NCBI GenBank assembly: GCA_030631445.1
Contig: DAOVLD010000019.1
Coordinates: 1-14,874 of the forward strand
DNA from: Bacteroidota bacterium
Lineage (GTDB): Bacteria > Bacteroidota > Bacteroidia > Bacteroidales > VadinHA17
Direction: 5' to 3'
DNA: 14,874 nt
Part shown: positions 6,061-13,698 of the stretch, piece after piece
Layout of the letters: every line of letters begins with the position of its first letter
How positions within the stretch are numbered: the stretch's first letter is position 1
Program-made: the position numbers and the translations under genes
Notes under the pieces: generated by a model
What the model was told of the DNA's origin: nothing
Database searches by the model: none
What the model saw: only the letters and a program-made list of their open reading frames with translations

Positions 6061-8661
6061 ATGGGAGAATTACTTGCTCAAAAAAACACGTTTAAGGAAG
6101 AGGAAAAGAAAATTAATGCCGGACAGGAGGAATTACCATTGAAGGAAAAAACCGGTCCGGAAACGTATTCCCATAATGAAGCATTTAAGGCATCTCTTGA
6201 ATATTTCAAGGGAGATGAACTGGCTGCCAGAGTCTGGGTGAACAAATATGCCATGAAAGATTCGTTTGGGAATTTGTTTGAAAAGACCCCGGACGATATG
6301 CACCATCGTATGGCAAAAGAAATCAGCAGGATTGAAAAGAAATATAACAATCCGCTGAGTGAAGAATTGATTTTTAGTGTCCTGAAAGATTTTAAATACA
6401 TTGTACCCCAGGGTGGTCCGATGACAGGTATTGGAAACAACCACCAAATTGCCTCTCTTTCAAATTGTTTTGTTATTGGGAATGAAGGAGAGTCAGATTC
6501 CTACGGTGGCATCATGAAGATAGACCAGGAACAGGTACAGCTAATGAAAAGACGAGGGGGAGTTGGACATGACCTGTCTCATATACGTCCTTCCGGTAGC
6601 ACCGTTCTTAACAGTGCACTCACCTCAACAGGTGTTGTTCTGTTTATGGAAAGGTATTCAAATTCAACACGCGAAGTTGCGCAGGATGGACGCAGGGGTG
6701 CTCTTATGCTTACCATTAGCATTAAACATCCTGACGCAGAGAATTTTATTGATGCAAAACTTGAATCAGGTAAGGTAACAGGGGCTAATGTGTCGGTGAA
6801 AATTACGGATGAATTTATGAATGCCGTAATTAATAATTCACCTTTCGTACAACAATACCCTGTTGATTCTGATACTCCCCGGGTGAAAAAAGTTATTGAT
6901 GCCGGTAAGCTTTGGGAAAAAATTGTAAATAATGCCTGGAAATCGGCAGAACCCGGAATCCTTTTCTGGGATACTATCATCCGCGAATCGGTTCCGGATT
7001 GTTATGCCGACCTTGGCTATAGAACAGTATCAACAAATCCGTGCGGGGAAATTCCCCTTTGCCCCTATGACAGTTGCCGGCTGCTGGCGATAAATCTATA
7101 TAGCTATGTAGATAATCCTTTTACTGAAAATACCAGGTTCAACTTTGATTTATTCAAAGAACATGTTGGTCTGGCTCAGAGAATAATGGATGATATTATT
7201 GATCTGGAACTTGAAAAAATTGATGCTATTATTGAAAAGATTGATTCAGATCCTGAGACTAAAAATATAAAATTAATAGAGAGAACCTTATGGCAAAACA
7301 TAAGGGAAAAAGCTCAGGAGGGCAGGAGAACCGGCATTGGAATTACTGCAGAAGGCGATATGATAGCAGCACTGGGGCTTGAATACGGAAGTGAAAATGC
7401 AGTCGATTTCTCTGAGGAAGTACACAAAACCCTGGCGATGGAAGCTTATCGTTCATCAGCATATCTTGCCAAGGAAAGAGGCGCTTTCAAAATTTATGAC
7501 CCGGAAAGAGAGAAGAACAATCCGTTCATCCAACGGCTGAAGGAAGCTGATGAAGGTCTGTATAATTATATGGTGAAATACGGAAGAAGAAACATTTCCC
7601 TTCTTACCATAGCACCTACAGGTACAACCAGTCTTATGACCCAGACAACCAGTGGTATTGAGCCTGTTTTTCTGCCCGTGTACAAACGGCGAAGAAAGGT
7701 TAATCCTAATGATAAGGATGCTAAAGTTAATTTTGTTGATGAAGTGGGGGATTCCTGGGAAGAGTATTATGTTTTCCATCACAAATTTGTTAACTGGCTT
7801 GAGATTAATGGTTATAATTCTAAGGAAGTAAAGGAATATTCTGAGGAAAAGATCCGGAAAATCGTTGAAAAGTCACCGTATCATAAAGCAACATCAAATG
7901 ATGTTAACTGGGTTAGCAAAGTTAAGATGCAGGGAAGGATCCAGAAGTGGGTCGACCATTCAATAAGCGTTACCATTAACCTGCCTGCTGAAGCAGATAA
8001 GAAGCTTGTGGGTGAATTGTATAAAGAGGCCTGGAAATCAGGATGTAAAGGAACTACCGTTTACCGGGACGGATCCCGTACGGGAGTGCTACTTTCAAAC
8101 TCTAAACAGAAGGAGAGGATTGTTCCAAAAAGGCCAAAAACACTTGAGGCGGAAGTTATCCGGTTCAATAATAACAGTGAAAAATGGGTCGCTTTTGTTG
8201 GCCTCAAAGATGGTAATCCGTATGAGATATTTACCGGTCCGGCTGACGAAGAGATGTTTCCGATCCCAAAATCTATAACAAAGGGGAAAATTATTAAAAT
8301 TAAAGATGATCAGGGACTTACGAGATATGATTTTCAATATACAGATAAGTTTGGATATATGAATACTATGGGTGGTCTGTCTCATATGTTCCACCCTGAA
8401 TTCTGGAATTATGCCAAATTGATCTCAGGTGTTTTACGTCACGGAATGCCAATTCCTAATGTGGTTAACCTGGTTTCATCCCTGCGGCTTGACAGCGAAA
8501 ATATCAATACCTGGAAAGCCGGGGTGGAACGAACTTTAAAACGCTATATACCTGACGGGACCAAAGCAAAAGGGAAATGTTCCGAATGCGGATCAATAAA
8601 CCTTACTTATCAGGAAGGGTGCCTTATCTGTCAGGATTGTGGTGCATCAAAATGTGGGTAA
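6061..8661 (+). CDS. nrdJ: B12-dependent ribonucleotide reductase, class II
   Basis: Reduces ribonucleotides (diphosphates in this NrdJ type) to deoxyribonucleotides using adenosylcobalamin to make the thiyl radical, with or without oxygen. The 866 residues cover the whole enzyme. The N-terminal 35 residues are charged and nonconserved, with no ATP cone. Active-site residues follow the Thermotoga pattern: Cys136 in SNCFVIG, the N-x-C-x-E triad Asn326, Cys328 and Glu330 in NPCGE, and Cys339, eleven residues after Cys328. RRGGVGHDLS is at 164-173, RRTGIGITAEGD at 422-433, the phosphate-binding APTGTTSLMTQTTSG at 518-532 and GCKGTTVYRDGSR at 661-673. After a domain at about 690-830, the tail has cysteines 840, 843, 854, 857, 860 and 865 ending SKCG, the zinc and thiol-shuttle region. 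Its own transcription unit, with a terminator after it. Start fits the AT-rich leader; later starts are possible. Confidence 0.96.
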   Translation: MGELLAQKNTFKEEEKKINAGQEELPLKEKTGPETYSHNEAFKASLEYFKGDELAARVWVNKYAMKDSFGNLFEKTPDDMHHRMAKEISRIEKKYNNPLSEELIFSVLKDFKYIVPQGGPMTGIGNNHQIASLSNCFVIGNEGESDSYGGIMKIDQEQVQLMKRRGGVGHDLSHIRPSGSTVLNSALTSTGVVLFMERYSNSTREVAQDGRRGALMLTISIKHPDAENFIDAKLESGKVTGANVSVKITDEFMNAVINNSPFVQQYPVDSDTPRVKKVIDAGKLWEKIVNNAWKSAEPGILFWDTIIRESVPDCYADLGYRTVSTNPCGEIPLCPYDSCRLLAINLYSYVDNPFTENTRFNFDLFKEHVGLAQRIMDDIIDLELEKIDAIIEKIDSDPETKNIKLIERTLWQNIREKAQEGRRTGIGITAEGDMIAALGLEYGSENAVDFSEEVHKTLAMEAYRSSAYLAKERGAFKIYDPEREKNNPFIQRLKEADEGLYNYMVKYGRRNISLLTIAPTGTTSLMTQTTSGIEPVFLPVYKRRRKVNPNDKDAKVNFVDEVGDSWEEYYVFHHKFVNWLEINGYNSKEVKEYSEEKIRKIVEKSPYHKATSNDVNWVSKVKMQGRIQKWVDHSISVTINLPAEADKKLVGELYKEAWKSGCKGTTVYRDGSRTGVLLSNSKQKERIVPKRPKTLEAEVIRFNNNSEKWVAFVGLKDGNPYEIFTGPADEEMFPIPKSITKGKIIKIKDDQGLTRYDFQYTDKFGYMNTMGGLSHMFHPEFWNYAKLISGVLRHGMPIPNVVNLVSSLRLDSENINTWKAGVERTLKRYIPDGTKAKGKCSECGSINLTYQEGCLICQDCGASKCG

Positions 8662-8663
8662 TT

Positions 8664-8704
8664 AAACCACCGTCAGGGTTTGTAACCGCTGACGGGGTTT
8701 TATA
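8664..8704 (+). terminator. nrdJ intrinsic terminator
   Basis: CCGTCAG 8670-8676 pairs perfectly with CTGACGG 8689-8695, and AAACC 8664-8668 with GGTTT 8696-8700 extends the stem past one bulged base. The T tract 8698-8701 is short and interrupted. It starts three bases after the nrdJ stop. It may also serve kbl1 from the opposite side, where the T tract is weaker. Confidence 0.75.
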
Positions 8705-8727
8705 AAACCATTTTTCACGTGGCAAGC

Positions 8728-8762
8728 ATATAACTTTTAACATATAACGTTTAACTTACACC
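8728..8762. repeat. Five phased heptads abutting kbl1 stop
   Basis: Five consecutive 7-bp units, ATATAAC, TTTTAAC, ATATAAC, GTTTAAC and TTACACC, run without a gap into the first base of the kbl1 stop codon (complement). The first four all end in TAAC. Same period and same position relative to a stop codon as the arrays at 10490 and 13776. Confidence 0.65.
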
Positions 8763-10009
8763 TACAATCCGTATTTTTGAATTATCTCCTGCTTTGTGAG
8801 TCCAAGAATTCCATATTTTTTCCCTACTTTAATGAAAGCATCAAGGGCTTTATCCAAATGGTGAATTTCATGACCGGCAGAGATCTGTGTCCGGATCCTG
8901 GCTTGCCCGTTTGGTACAACAGGAAAGAAAAATCCTATTGCATATATACCTTCATTATACAGGTCTTTTGAAATATCCTGTGATAATTTGGCGTTAAAAA
9001 GCATTACCGGAACAATCGGGCTATCACCTTCCTTCAGAACAAATCCGGCATCAGTCAACCCTTTTCTCCAATAAGTTGTATTTTTTTCCAGTTTATCGCG
9101 GCGCTCTGTACTTTCAGAAAGAATATCAAGTACCTTCAAAACACCTGATACAACTACCGGTGCAATAGTATTAGAAAAGAGATAAGGACGAGCTTTTTGC
9201 CTGCACAATTCAACAAGTTCCTTCCTCCCCGAAACACATCCTCCGGAAGCTCCTCCAAGCGCTTTACCAAATGTTGTTGTAATAATATCAATTTTTCCCA
9301 TTACACCATACTTCTCATGAGTGCCACGTCCTGTTTTGCCAATAAATCCACTCGCGTGTGAATCATCTACAAATAAGAGCGCATCATATTTTTCACATAA
9401 TTCAACCATCTCATCCAGTTTTGCAGTATCTCCATCCATCGAATAAACCCCATCGGTAATAACTAATTTAATACGTTTATCTGAATGTAATTGCAATTTG
9501 CTTTCCAAATGCTGCATGTTAGAATGTTTGAAAGTATCATGTTGGGCACTGCATAATCTTATACCGTCAATAATGGATGCATGAACCAGCCTGTCGGATA
9601 TCATTATATCTTCATTGGAGAGTACTGCTTCAAAAACTCCTGCATTGGCATCCATGCACGAAGGGAACAGAATAGTATCCTCTGTACCCAGGAATTCAGT
9701 GACCTTATTTTCCAGTTCCCTGTGAATATCCTGCGTGCCACAAATGAAACGGACCGAAGACATACCATATCCCCTCGACTCCAGTCCATCATGAGCTGCT
9801 TTAACAACTTCCGGGTGACTCGAAAGGCCAAGATAATTGTTAGCACACATGTTTATTACAGTTTTCAATGAGGAACCGGTAGGGAATTCAACTTTAATAT
9901 CTGCTGCCTGGGTTGAGTGAATGAACCTTTCTTCTTTAAAGATCCCGGCATTCCGTATTTGCTCCAATTGTTCCAGATAAGTTTTCTTGATTTTGTCGCT
10001 ATAACTCAT
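8762..10009 (-). CDS. Kbl-type alpha-oxoamine synthase, divergent paralogue
   Basis: PLP enzyme of the alpha-oxoamine synthase family, closest to glycine C-acetyltransferase (2-amino-3-ketobutyrate CoA ligase): residues 82-100 carry the GMSSVRFICGTQDIHRELE block, His143 stacks on PLP, DDSHA is at 215-219, Lys249 in TTTFGKALGG is the PLP lysine, and Arg371/Arg373 lie in RIRTQIS. At 415 residues it is longer than kbl2 (404) because of a C-terminal tail. It differs from kbl2 and E. coli Kbl where these are alike: LVHAS for LNHAS, and HDTFKHSNM in place of the RYRY-x-NN signature, nearer to the F-x-HND pattern of other oxoamine synthases. It follows an acyl carrier protein by 138 bases. A carrier-protein-bound acyl donor or a different amino acid is plausible but inferred; a plain second Kbl is the alternative. 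Confidence 0.85.
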   Translation of the reverse strand: MSYSDKIKKTYLEQLEQIRNAGIFKEERFIHSTQAADIKVEFPTGSSLKTVINMCANNYLGLSSHPEVVKAAHDGLESRGYGMSSVRFICGTQDIHRELENKVTEFLGTEDTILFPSCMDANAGVFEAVLSNEDIMISDRLVHASIIDGIRLCSAQHDTFKHSNMQHLESKLQLHSDKRIKLVITDGVYSMDGDTAKLDEMVELCEKYDALLFVDDSHASGFIGKTGRGTHEKYGVMGKIDIITTTFGKALGGASGGCVSGRKELVELCRQKARPYLFSNTIAPVVVSGVLKVLDILSESTERRDKLEKNTTYWRKGLTDAGFVLKEGDSPIVPVMLFNAKLSQDISKDLYNEGIYAIGFFFPVVPNGQARIRTQISAGHEIHHLDKALDAFIKVGKKYGILGLTKQEIIQKYGL

Positions 10010-10057
10010 AGTAATAAGATTTAATTTTGAATTAGAAACCCATCTTCTTTGATGGTG

Positions 10058-10138
10058 ATGATGTCCATTTTTCCATCATTCCTTGATCACTAATTATAAA
10101 GTGCCCAATGTGTGCAACTCAAAGTCACCTTCTTTGAG
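10058..10138 (-). promoter_or_regulatory. Two dyads in the acp-kbl1 spacer
   Basis: CTCAAAG 10118-10124 and CTTTGAG 10132-10138 form a perfect 7-bp stem with a 7-base loop, ten bases after the acp stop. ATGATG 10058-10063 and CATCAT 10074-10079 form a second, weaker dyad nearer kbl1. Neither is followed by a T-run on the minus strand, so they are unlikely to terminate transcription. They may be leader hairpins that set kbl1 expression relative to acp, or a processing site. Confidence 0.3.
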
Positions 10139-10147
10139 GGTAGATTT

Positions 10148-10393
10148 TTACTCAATGAATTCATTAACAAGATTCACAATATTATTAACCGAATCAAAAG
10201 CTTCCGGGGTTGCTTTATCATCAGGCAAACTGATCTTAAACCTGGTTTCAAGAAATACTTTTAACGAAACCATTGAAAATGAATCTACAAATCCGCCCGA
10301 TATTAACGGTGTATCATATGTTATTTCTTCATCATCATCTTCCAGATATTCTTCAATTACATATTGCAGAATGATGTCTTTCATTTCTTCCAT
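10148..10393 (-). CDS. Free-standing acyl carrier protein
   Basis: An 81-residue acidic protein with the length and helix pattern of a carrier protein. The phosphopantetheine attachment site is Ser38 in GGFVDSFSMVSL; the usual DSL is DSF here. It differs strongly from the housekeeping fatty-acid AcpP, which has GADSLD at this site and lies with fab genes. The remaining core, FKISLPDDKATPEAFDSVNNI at about 52-72, looks like helix III and the acidic helix-IV region of specialised carriers. It sits between an adenylate-forming synthetase upstream and a PLP acyl-transferring enzyme downstream, all on one strand, which suggests a dedicated carrier for those two. It has no ribosome site, only an A-rich leader. 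The second Met (residue 4) is an alternative start. Cargo unknown. Confidence 0.88.
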   Translation of the reverse strand: MEEMKDIILQYVIEEYLEDDDEEITYDTPLISGGFVDSFSMVSLKVFLETRFKISLPDDKATPEAFDSVNNIVNLVNEFIE

Positions 10394-10410
10394 TTTTTTT
10401 AATTTTAAAA

Positions 10411-10425
10411 TATAAAATTTAGTAA
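10411..10425 (-). promoter_or_regulatory. Leader 15-mer shared with acs
   Basis: TATAAAATTTAGTAA (plus-strand reading) occurs identically here, 18 bases upstream of the acp start, and at 12361-12375 upstream of acs. On the gene strand it contains TAAATTTT, one base from the Bacteroidota -7 consensus TAnnTTTG, but I see no TTG at the proper distance. Could be a weak promoter or a shared leader element. Confidence 0.3.
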
Positions 10426-10441
10426 CTATTCAGTGTGAAGA

Positions 10442-10482
10442 AGTGACTAAAGTGACTAAAATGCCTAAAGTGCCTAAAGTTG
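10442..10482. repeat. Nonamer array
   Basis: Four phased 9-bp units, AGTGACTAA twice, AATGCCTAA and AGTGCCTAA, followed by the partial unit AGTTG. The same units and the same AGTTG ending recur at 13739-13761. Confidence 0.85.
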
Positions 10483-10489
10483 AAGAATG

Positions 10490-10618
10490 GTGAGTCGTGA
10501 GACGTGAAACCAGCACCCAGGACCCAGAACCATATTTCAACTTTGAACCTTGAGCTATTAAACTCTTCTCTCTTCACTTTTGCCTTTTGCCTTTTGCCTT
10601 TTGCCTTTTGCCTTTTCT
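10490..10618. repeat. Staircase of phased heptad families
   Basis: A long stretch with a strict 7-bp period in which the unit changes stepwise: GTGAGTC, GTGAGAC, GTGAAAC; then CAGCACC, CAGGACC, CAGAACC; a 3-base slip; then TTTCAAC, TTTGAAC, CTTGAGC; TATTAAA; CTCTTCT, CTCTTCA; then five copies of CTTTTGC (10577-10611) and CTTTTCT. From 10535 to 10618 the phase is unbroken over twelve units. No frame through it is a credible gene. Confidence 0.85.
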
Positions 10619-10621
10619 TCT

Positions 10622-10649
10622 ACTTACTCAACTTACTCAACTTACTCAA
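10622..10649. repeat. Nonamer array at acs stop
   Basis: Three identical units of ACTTACTCA (10622-10648) run into the stop codon of acs, whose complement begins at 10650. A different 9-bp unit from that of 10442-10482. Confidence 0.85.
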
Positions 10650-12353
10650 CTACTCATTATCAAGTGTTGAGATATCTCCTGTTTCTTCTCCCCATTCTTT
10701 TGCATGGAGGATCCTTCGCATAATTTTTCCACTACGGGTTTTGGGAAGCGAATCCATGTATTCAATATCTTGCGGCATAGCCAGAGGTGACAATTTTTTC
10801 CGTATAAAGTTCATTATTTTCAATTCAAGTTCATCACTTGGTTCATAACCGGGTTTAAGGGTGATGAATGCCTTTACTACTTCCATGTTCACTTCATCAG
10901 GTTTTGCTACAACGGCTGACTCACTCACAGCTTCATGTTCCAGGAGTGCTGATTCTACTTCGAACGGACTAACAAGATGCCCGCCGGTATTGATCACATC
11001 ATCATCTCTGCCCGTAAACCAGAAATAGCCGTCATTATCAATACTGGACCTGTCTCCGGAGAGGTACCATCCATTCTTAAATTTCTCCTCAAATTTTTCA
11101 TTGTTATTCCAATAGGTGGTCATCATTGCCGGCCACCCCGGCTTAAAAGCGATAAGTCCAATTTTTCCATGTTCAACAAAAGGTTCAAATGTTTTGGGGT
11201 CAAGAAGGGCAGCTTCAATTCCGGGGAAAGCTTTGCCCATTGAGCCGGGCTTAATTTTCATACCCGGGAAATTAGTGATCATGATTGACCCTGTTTCAGT
11301 TTGCCAGTAGGTGTCAAGGAATTGTTTATTAAATACTTTTTCTGACCATACAACTGCTTCAGCATTTAGTGGTTCTCCAACACTGGCAAGATGCCTCAGG
11401 CATGAAAGATCAAATTTGCCAACAATTTCATCACCGGCTTTCATCAATGACCGGATTGCAGTTGGGGCAGAATACCATACAGTAATCCTCTGTTTTTCTA
11501 TGAATTTGTACCATGTTTCGGCAGAAAACCCGGAATTCAGAACACACTGAGTAATGCCAAGACTCCATGGACCGATAATACCATATGATGTTCCTGTAAC
11601 CCATCCGGGATCTGCAGTGCACCAATAGATGTCATTATCCTGTAAATCCAGTATCCATTTGGTTGTCAGATATTGTGAGATAAGTGAATAATGAACATGC
11701 CTTACTCCTTTAGGTTGGCCTGTGGTTCCTGATGTATAGTGCAAAACTGAGGGTGAGTTGGCTTTAGTTGGGAAAATCTCAAAATCCTCAATCGGAGTAG
11801 CATCTTCAAGGTTAAATGGCACTTCATTTTTTTGCAGTGGCTTACTCTCTTTATGATCAACAATAATTATATGCTCAAGAGATGGGAGCTTATCTATTAT
11901 TTTTCTGACCTTAGACAGATGTTTACTTTGTGTGATAATTGCACGGGTTTGTGCATTTTCCAGGCGTACATAAAGCGATTCCTCCCCAAAAGCTGAAAAC
12001 AAAGGCTGCACAATGGCTCCGATTTTCAATACTCCCAGAAAGGAAAGATAAAGTTCGGGAATACGGTCCATAAAAAGACAAACCCTGTTCTCCTGAACGA
12101 TCCCAAGATTGCGAAGAAATATGGCAATAGTATTACCGGCCAGACGGATATCATTAAAAGTATATTTTTTTTCAACACCGCCAAATCCTTCATAAATAAG
12201 AGCTAATTTATCAGCTTTTCCCATTTGACAAATGCGGTCGGAGCAATACCATGCAATGTTGATAGTATCACCATCTTTGTAATCCAGTTCTTTTTCTGAA
12301 ATAGACCAGTCGAAATTTTTTATTCTCTTTTCTAAGGAGCCTATATTTGACAT
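10650..12353 (-). CDS. acsA: AcsA-like acetyl/acyl-CoA synthetase
   Basis: Adenylate-forming enzyme that activates a short carboxylate, most likely acetate, with ATP and passes it to CoA. The 567 residues resemble the shorter Bacillus AcsA type and not the 650-residue Acs. Motifs: YTSGTTGQPKG at 206-216, TADPGWVTGTSYG at 246-258, DTYWQTETG at 347-355, SGD at 432-434, the hinge region GRDDDVINTGGH at 448-459 with PFEVES, and the catalytic and usually acetylated lysine Lys543 in SGKIMRR. The second aromatic of DTYW is the tryptophan that in Acs limits the pocket to acetyl or propionyl. It sits between kbl2 and the carrier protein, so it could supply the acyl group loaded on that carrier; that is inference. 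Acetate scavenging beside acetyl-CoA-producing threonine breakdown is the plainer reading. Confidence 0.88.
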   Translation of the reverse strand: MSNIGSLEKRIKNFDWSISEKELDYKDGDTINIAWYCSDRICQMGKADKLALIYEGFGGVEKKYTFNDIRLAGNTIAIFLRNLGIVQENRVCLFMDRIPELYLSFLGVLKIGAIVQPLFSAFGEESLYVRLENAQTRAIITQSKHLSKVRKIIDKLPSLEHIIIVDHKESKPLQKNEVPFNLEDATPIEDFEIFPTKANSPSVLHYTSGTTGQPKGVRHVHYSLISQYLTTKWILDLQDNDIYWCTADPGWVTGTSYGIIGPWSLGITQCVLNSGFSAETWYKFIEKQRITVWYSAPTAIRSLMKAGDEIVGKFDLSCLRHLASVGEPLNAEAVVWSEKVFNKQFLDTYWQTETGSIMITNFPGMKIKPGSMGKAFPGIEAALLDPKTFEPFVEHGKIGLIAFKPGWPAMMTTYWNNNEKFEEKFKNGWYLSGDRSSIDNDGYFWFTGRDDDVINTGGHLVSPFEVESALLEHEAVSESAVVAKPDEVNMEVVKAFITLKPGYEPSDELELKIMNFIRKKLSPLAMPQDIEYMDSLPKTRSGKIMRRILHAKEWGEETGDISTLDNE

Positions 12354-12360
12354 ACTTGCT

Positions 12361-12375
12361 TATAAAATTTAGTAA
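12361..12375 (-). promoter_or_regulatory. Leader 15-mer shared with acp
   Basis: Identical to 10411-10425 and ending 8 bases before the acs start codon. Upstream on the gene strand stands TTGCCGGC, 17 bases from TAAATTTT; this is a poor but possible promoter. Confidence 0.3.
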
Positions 12376-12460
12376 AAAAAAGTGCCGGCAATTTAGTGTT
12401 AATTGTAGATATCTAATAATTCATTATATGATTTTGTACAGGTTATGAAACATGTTCTTC

Positions 12461-13675
12461 TTAGCATATTCCTTTCTTGATCCACTCCTGTCTGATCCTG
12501 GAAAAGGTTTCTATTGCAAATTGAATATGTTTTTTTGAATGAGCAGCACTGATCTGAACTCTTATTCTCGATTTTCCTTTTGGCACAACAGGGAAATAAA
12601 AACCAATTACATATATCCCATTAATTAAGAGTTCTTCTGCCAGTTCCTGAGATATTTTTGCGTCATTTGGAAGATGTCCGAGCATTATTGGCACTATCGG
12701 ATGAGTACCGGGGACGATTGTATAACCTGCATCCTCCAGTCCTTTTCTGAACATCCTGGTATTTGCTTCCAGTTTATCTTTTAAATCGGTGGTTTCGGAT
12801 ATAATATTTAATACCTCAAGTGTTGCTCCGGCAATAGCCGGGGATAAAGTATTAGAAAACAAATAAGGTCTGGATCTTTGTCTGAGCAAATCGATAATCT
12901 CTTTTTTCCCTGAAATACATCCCCCGGAAGCGCCCCCGAGTGCTTTTCCGAAAGTTGTGGTAATAATGTCAACACGGTCAATGGCATTACAATATTCATG
13001 GCTTCCCCTTCCGGTTTTACCAACAAATCCGGTAGCGTGTGAATCATCAACCATAACAAGCGCATTATGTTTTTCAGCCAGATCGCAGATCTTATCAACC
13101 TGTGCAATGATCCCATCCATTGAAAATACACCATCTGTAACGATTAGTTTAAATTTTGCCTGGTCACAATCAGCTTGTTTGAGTTGTTCCTCAAGATCGT
13201 CCATGTTATTGTTCCGGTACCGGTACCGGTTGGCTTTGCAAAGTCTGACGCCATCAATTATGGATGCATGGTTAAGCTCGTCAGAAATAATTGCTGAATC
13301 AGATCCAAGCAATGGCTCAAAAACACCGCCGTTAGCATCAAATGCAGAAGAATAGAGGATGGTGTCTTCAGTACCAAGAAATTGTGATAGTTTATCTTCA
13401 AGCTCCTTATGGATATCCTGAGTACCACAGATAAAACGAACTGATGACATTCCAAAACCATGGGTATCAAGAGCTCTTTTAGCTGCCTCTATCACGCGGG
13501 GATGTGATGTAAGTCCGAGGTAATTATTAGCACAGAAGTTCAATACCTTCAGCCCCTTAATGGTTTCAATTACAACTCCTTGCGGAGTGGTGATTATCCT
13601 TTCTTCTTTATAGAAACCTCCATTACGGATTTCCTGTAATTGCTTTTCCAGGTGATCTTTAAAATTACCGTACAT
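12461..13675 (-). CDS. kbl: Glycine C-acetyltransferase (Kbl)
   Basis: Cleaves 2-amino-3-ketobutyrate with CoA to glycine and acetyl-CoA, the second step of threonine breakdown. Its 404 residues are close to the E. coli length. It keeps the Kbl signatures: CANNYLGL at 48-55, GMSSVRFICGTQDIHKELE at 75-93, ELNHASIIDGVRLCKA at 133-148 with His136 stacking on PLP, RYRYRNNNM at 150-158, DDSHATGFVGKTGRGSHEY at 210-228, the PLP lysine Lys244 in TFGKALGGASGG, RPYLFSNT at 269-276, and Arg370/Arg372 in SRIRVQIS. All residues I associate with Kbl activity are retained. It follows tdh by 151 bases, a spacer with tandem repeats. Close relative of kbl1 at 8762-10009, but the orthodox copy of the two. Confidence 0.94.
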   Translation of the reverse strand: MYGNFKDHLEKQLQEIRNGGFYKEERIITTPQGVVIETIKGLKVLNFCANNYLGLTSHPRVIEAAKRALDTHGFGMSSVRFICGTQDIHKELEDKLSQFLGTEDTILYSSAFDANGGVFEPLLGSDSAIISDELNHASIIDGVRLCKANRYRYRNNNMDDLEEQLKQADCDQAKFKLIVTDGVFSMDGIIAQVDKICDLAEKHNALVMVDDSHATGFVGKTGRGSHEYCNAIDRVDIITTTFGKALGGASGGCISGKKEIIDLLRQRSRPYLFSNTLSPAIAGATLEVLNIISETTDLKDKLEANTRMFRKGLEDAGYTIVPGTHPIVPIMLGHLPNDAKISQELAEELLINGIYVIGFYFPVVPKGKSRIRVQISAAHSKKHIQFAIETFSRIRQEWIKKGIC

Positions 13676-13698
13676 TTTATAATTAAGTTTATGTGATA

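Noticed and set aside
8762..10009. Serine palmitoyltransferase for sphingolipids, given the ACP and acyl-CoA synthetase
   Set aside because: The sequence has Kbl blocks (VRFICGTQDIH, DDSHASGF, FGKALGG) in place of the SPT versions (DEAHG, TFSKSLAS), and the synthetase looks acetyl-specific; no ceramide synthase or reductase is nearby.
10083..10415. Plus-strand frame of 110 codons over acp
   Set aside because: It is the antisense shadow of the carrier protein and low in plausible protein features; the minus-strand ACP is clear.
10442..10649. CRISPR array
   Set aside because: Units are 7 or 9 bp in direct contact with no spacers, far too short, and no cas genes are present.
12957..13355. Plus-strand frame of 132 codons inside kbl2
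   Set aside because: Antisense shadow of a well conserved enzyme, Ser/Ala/Cys-rich with no motif.
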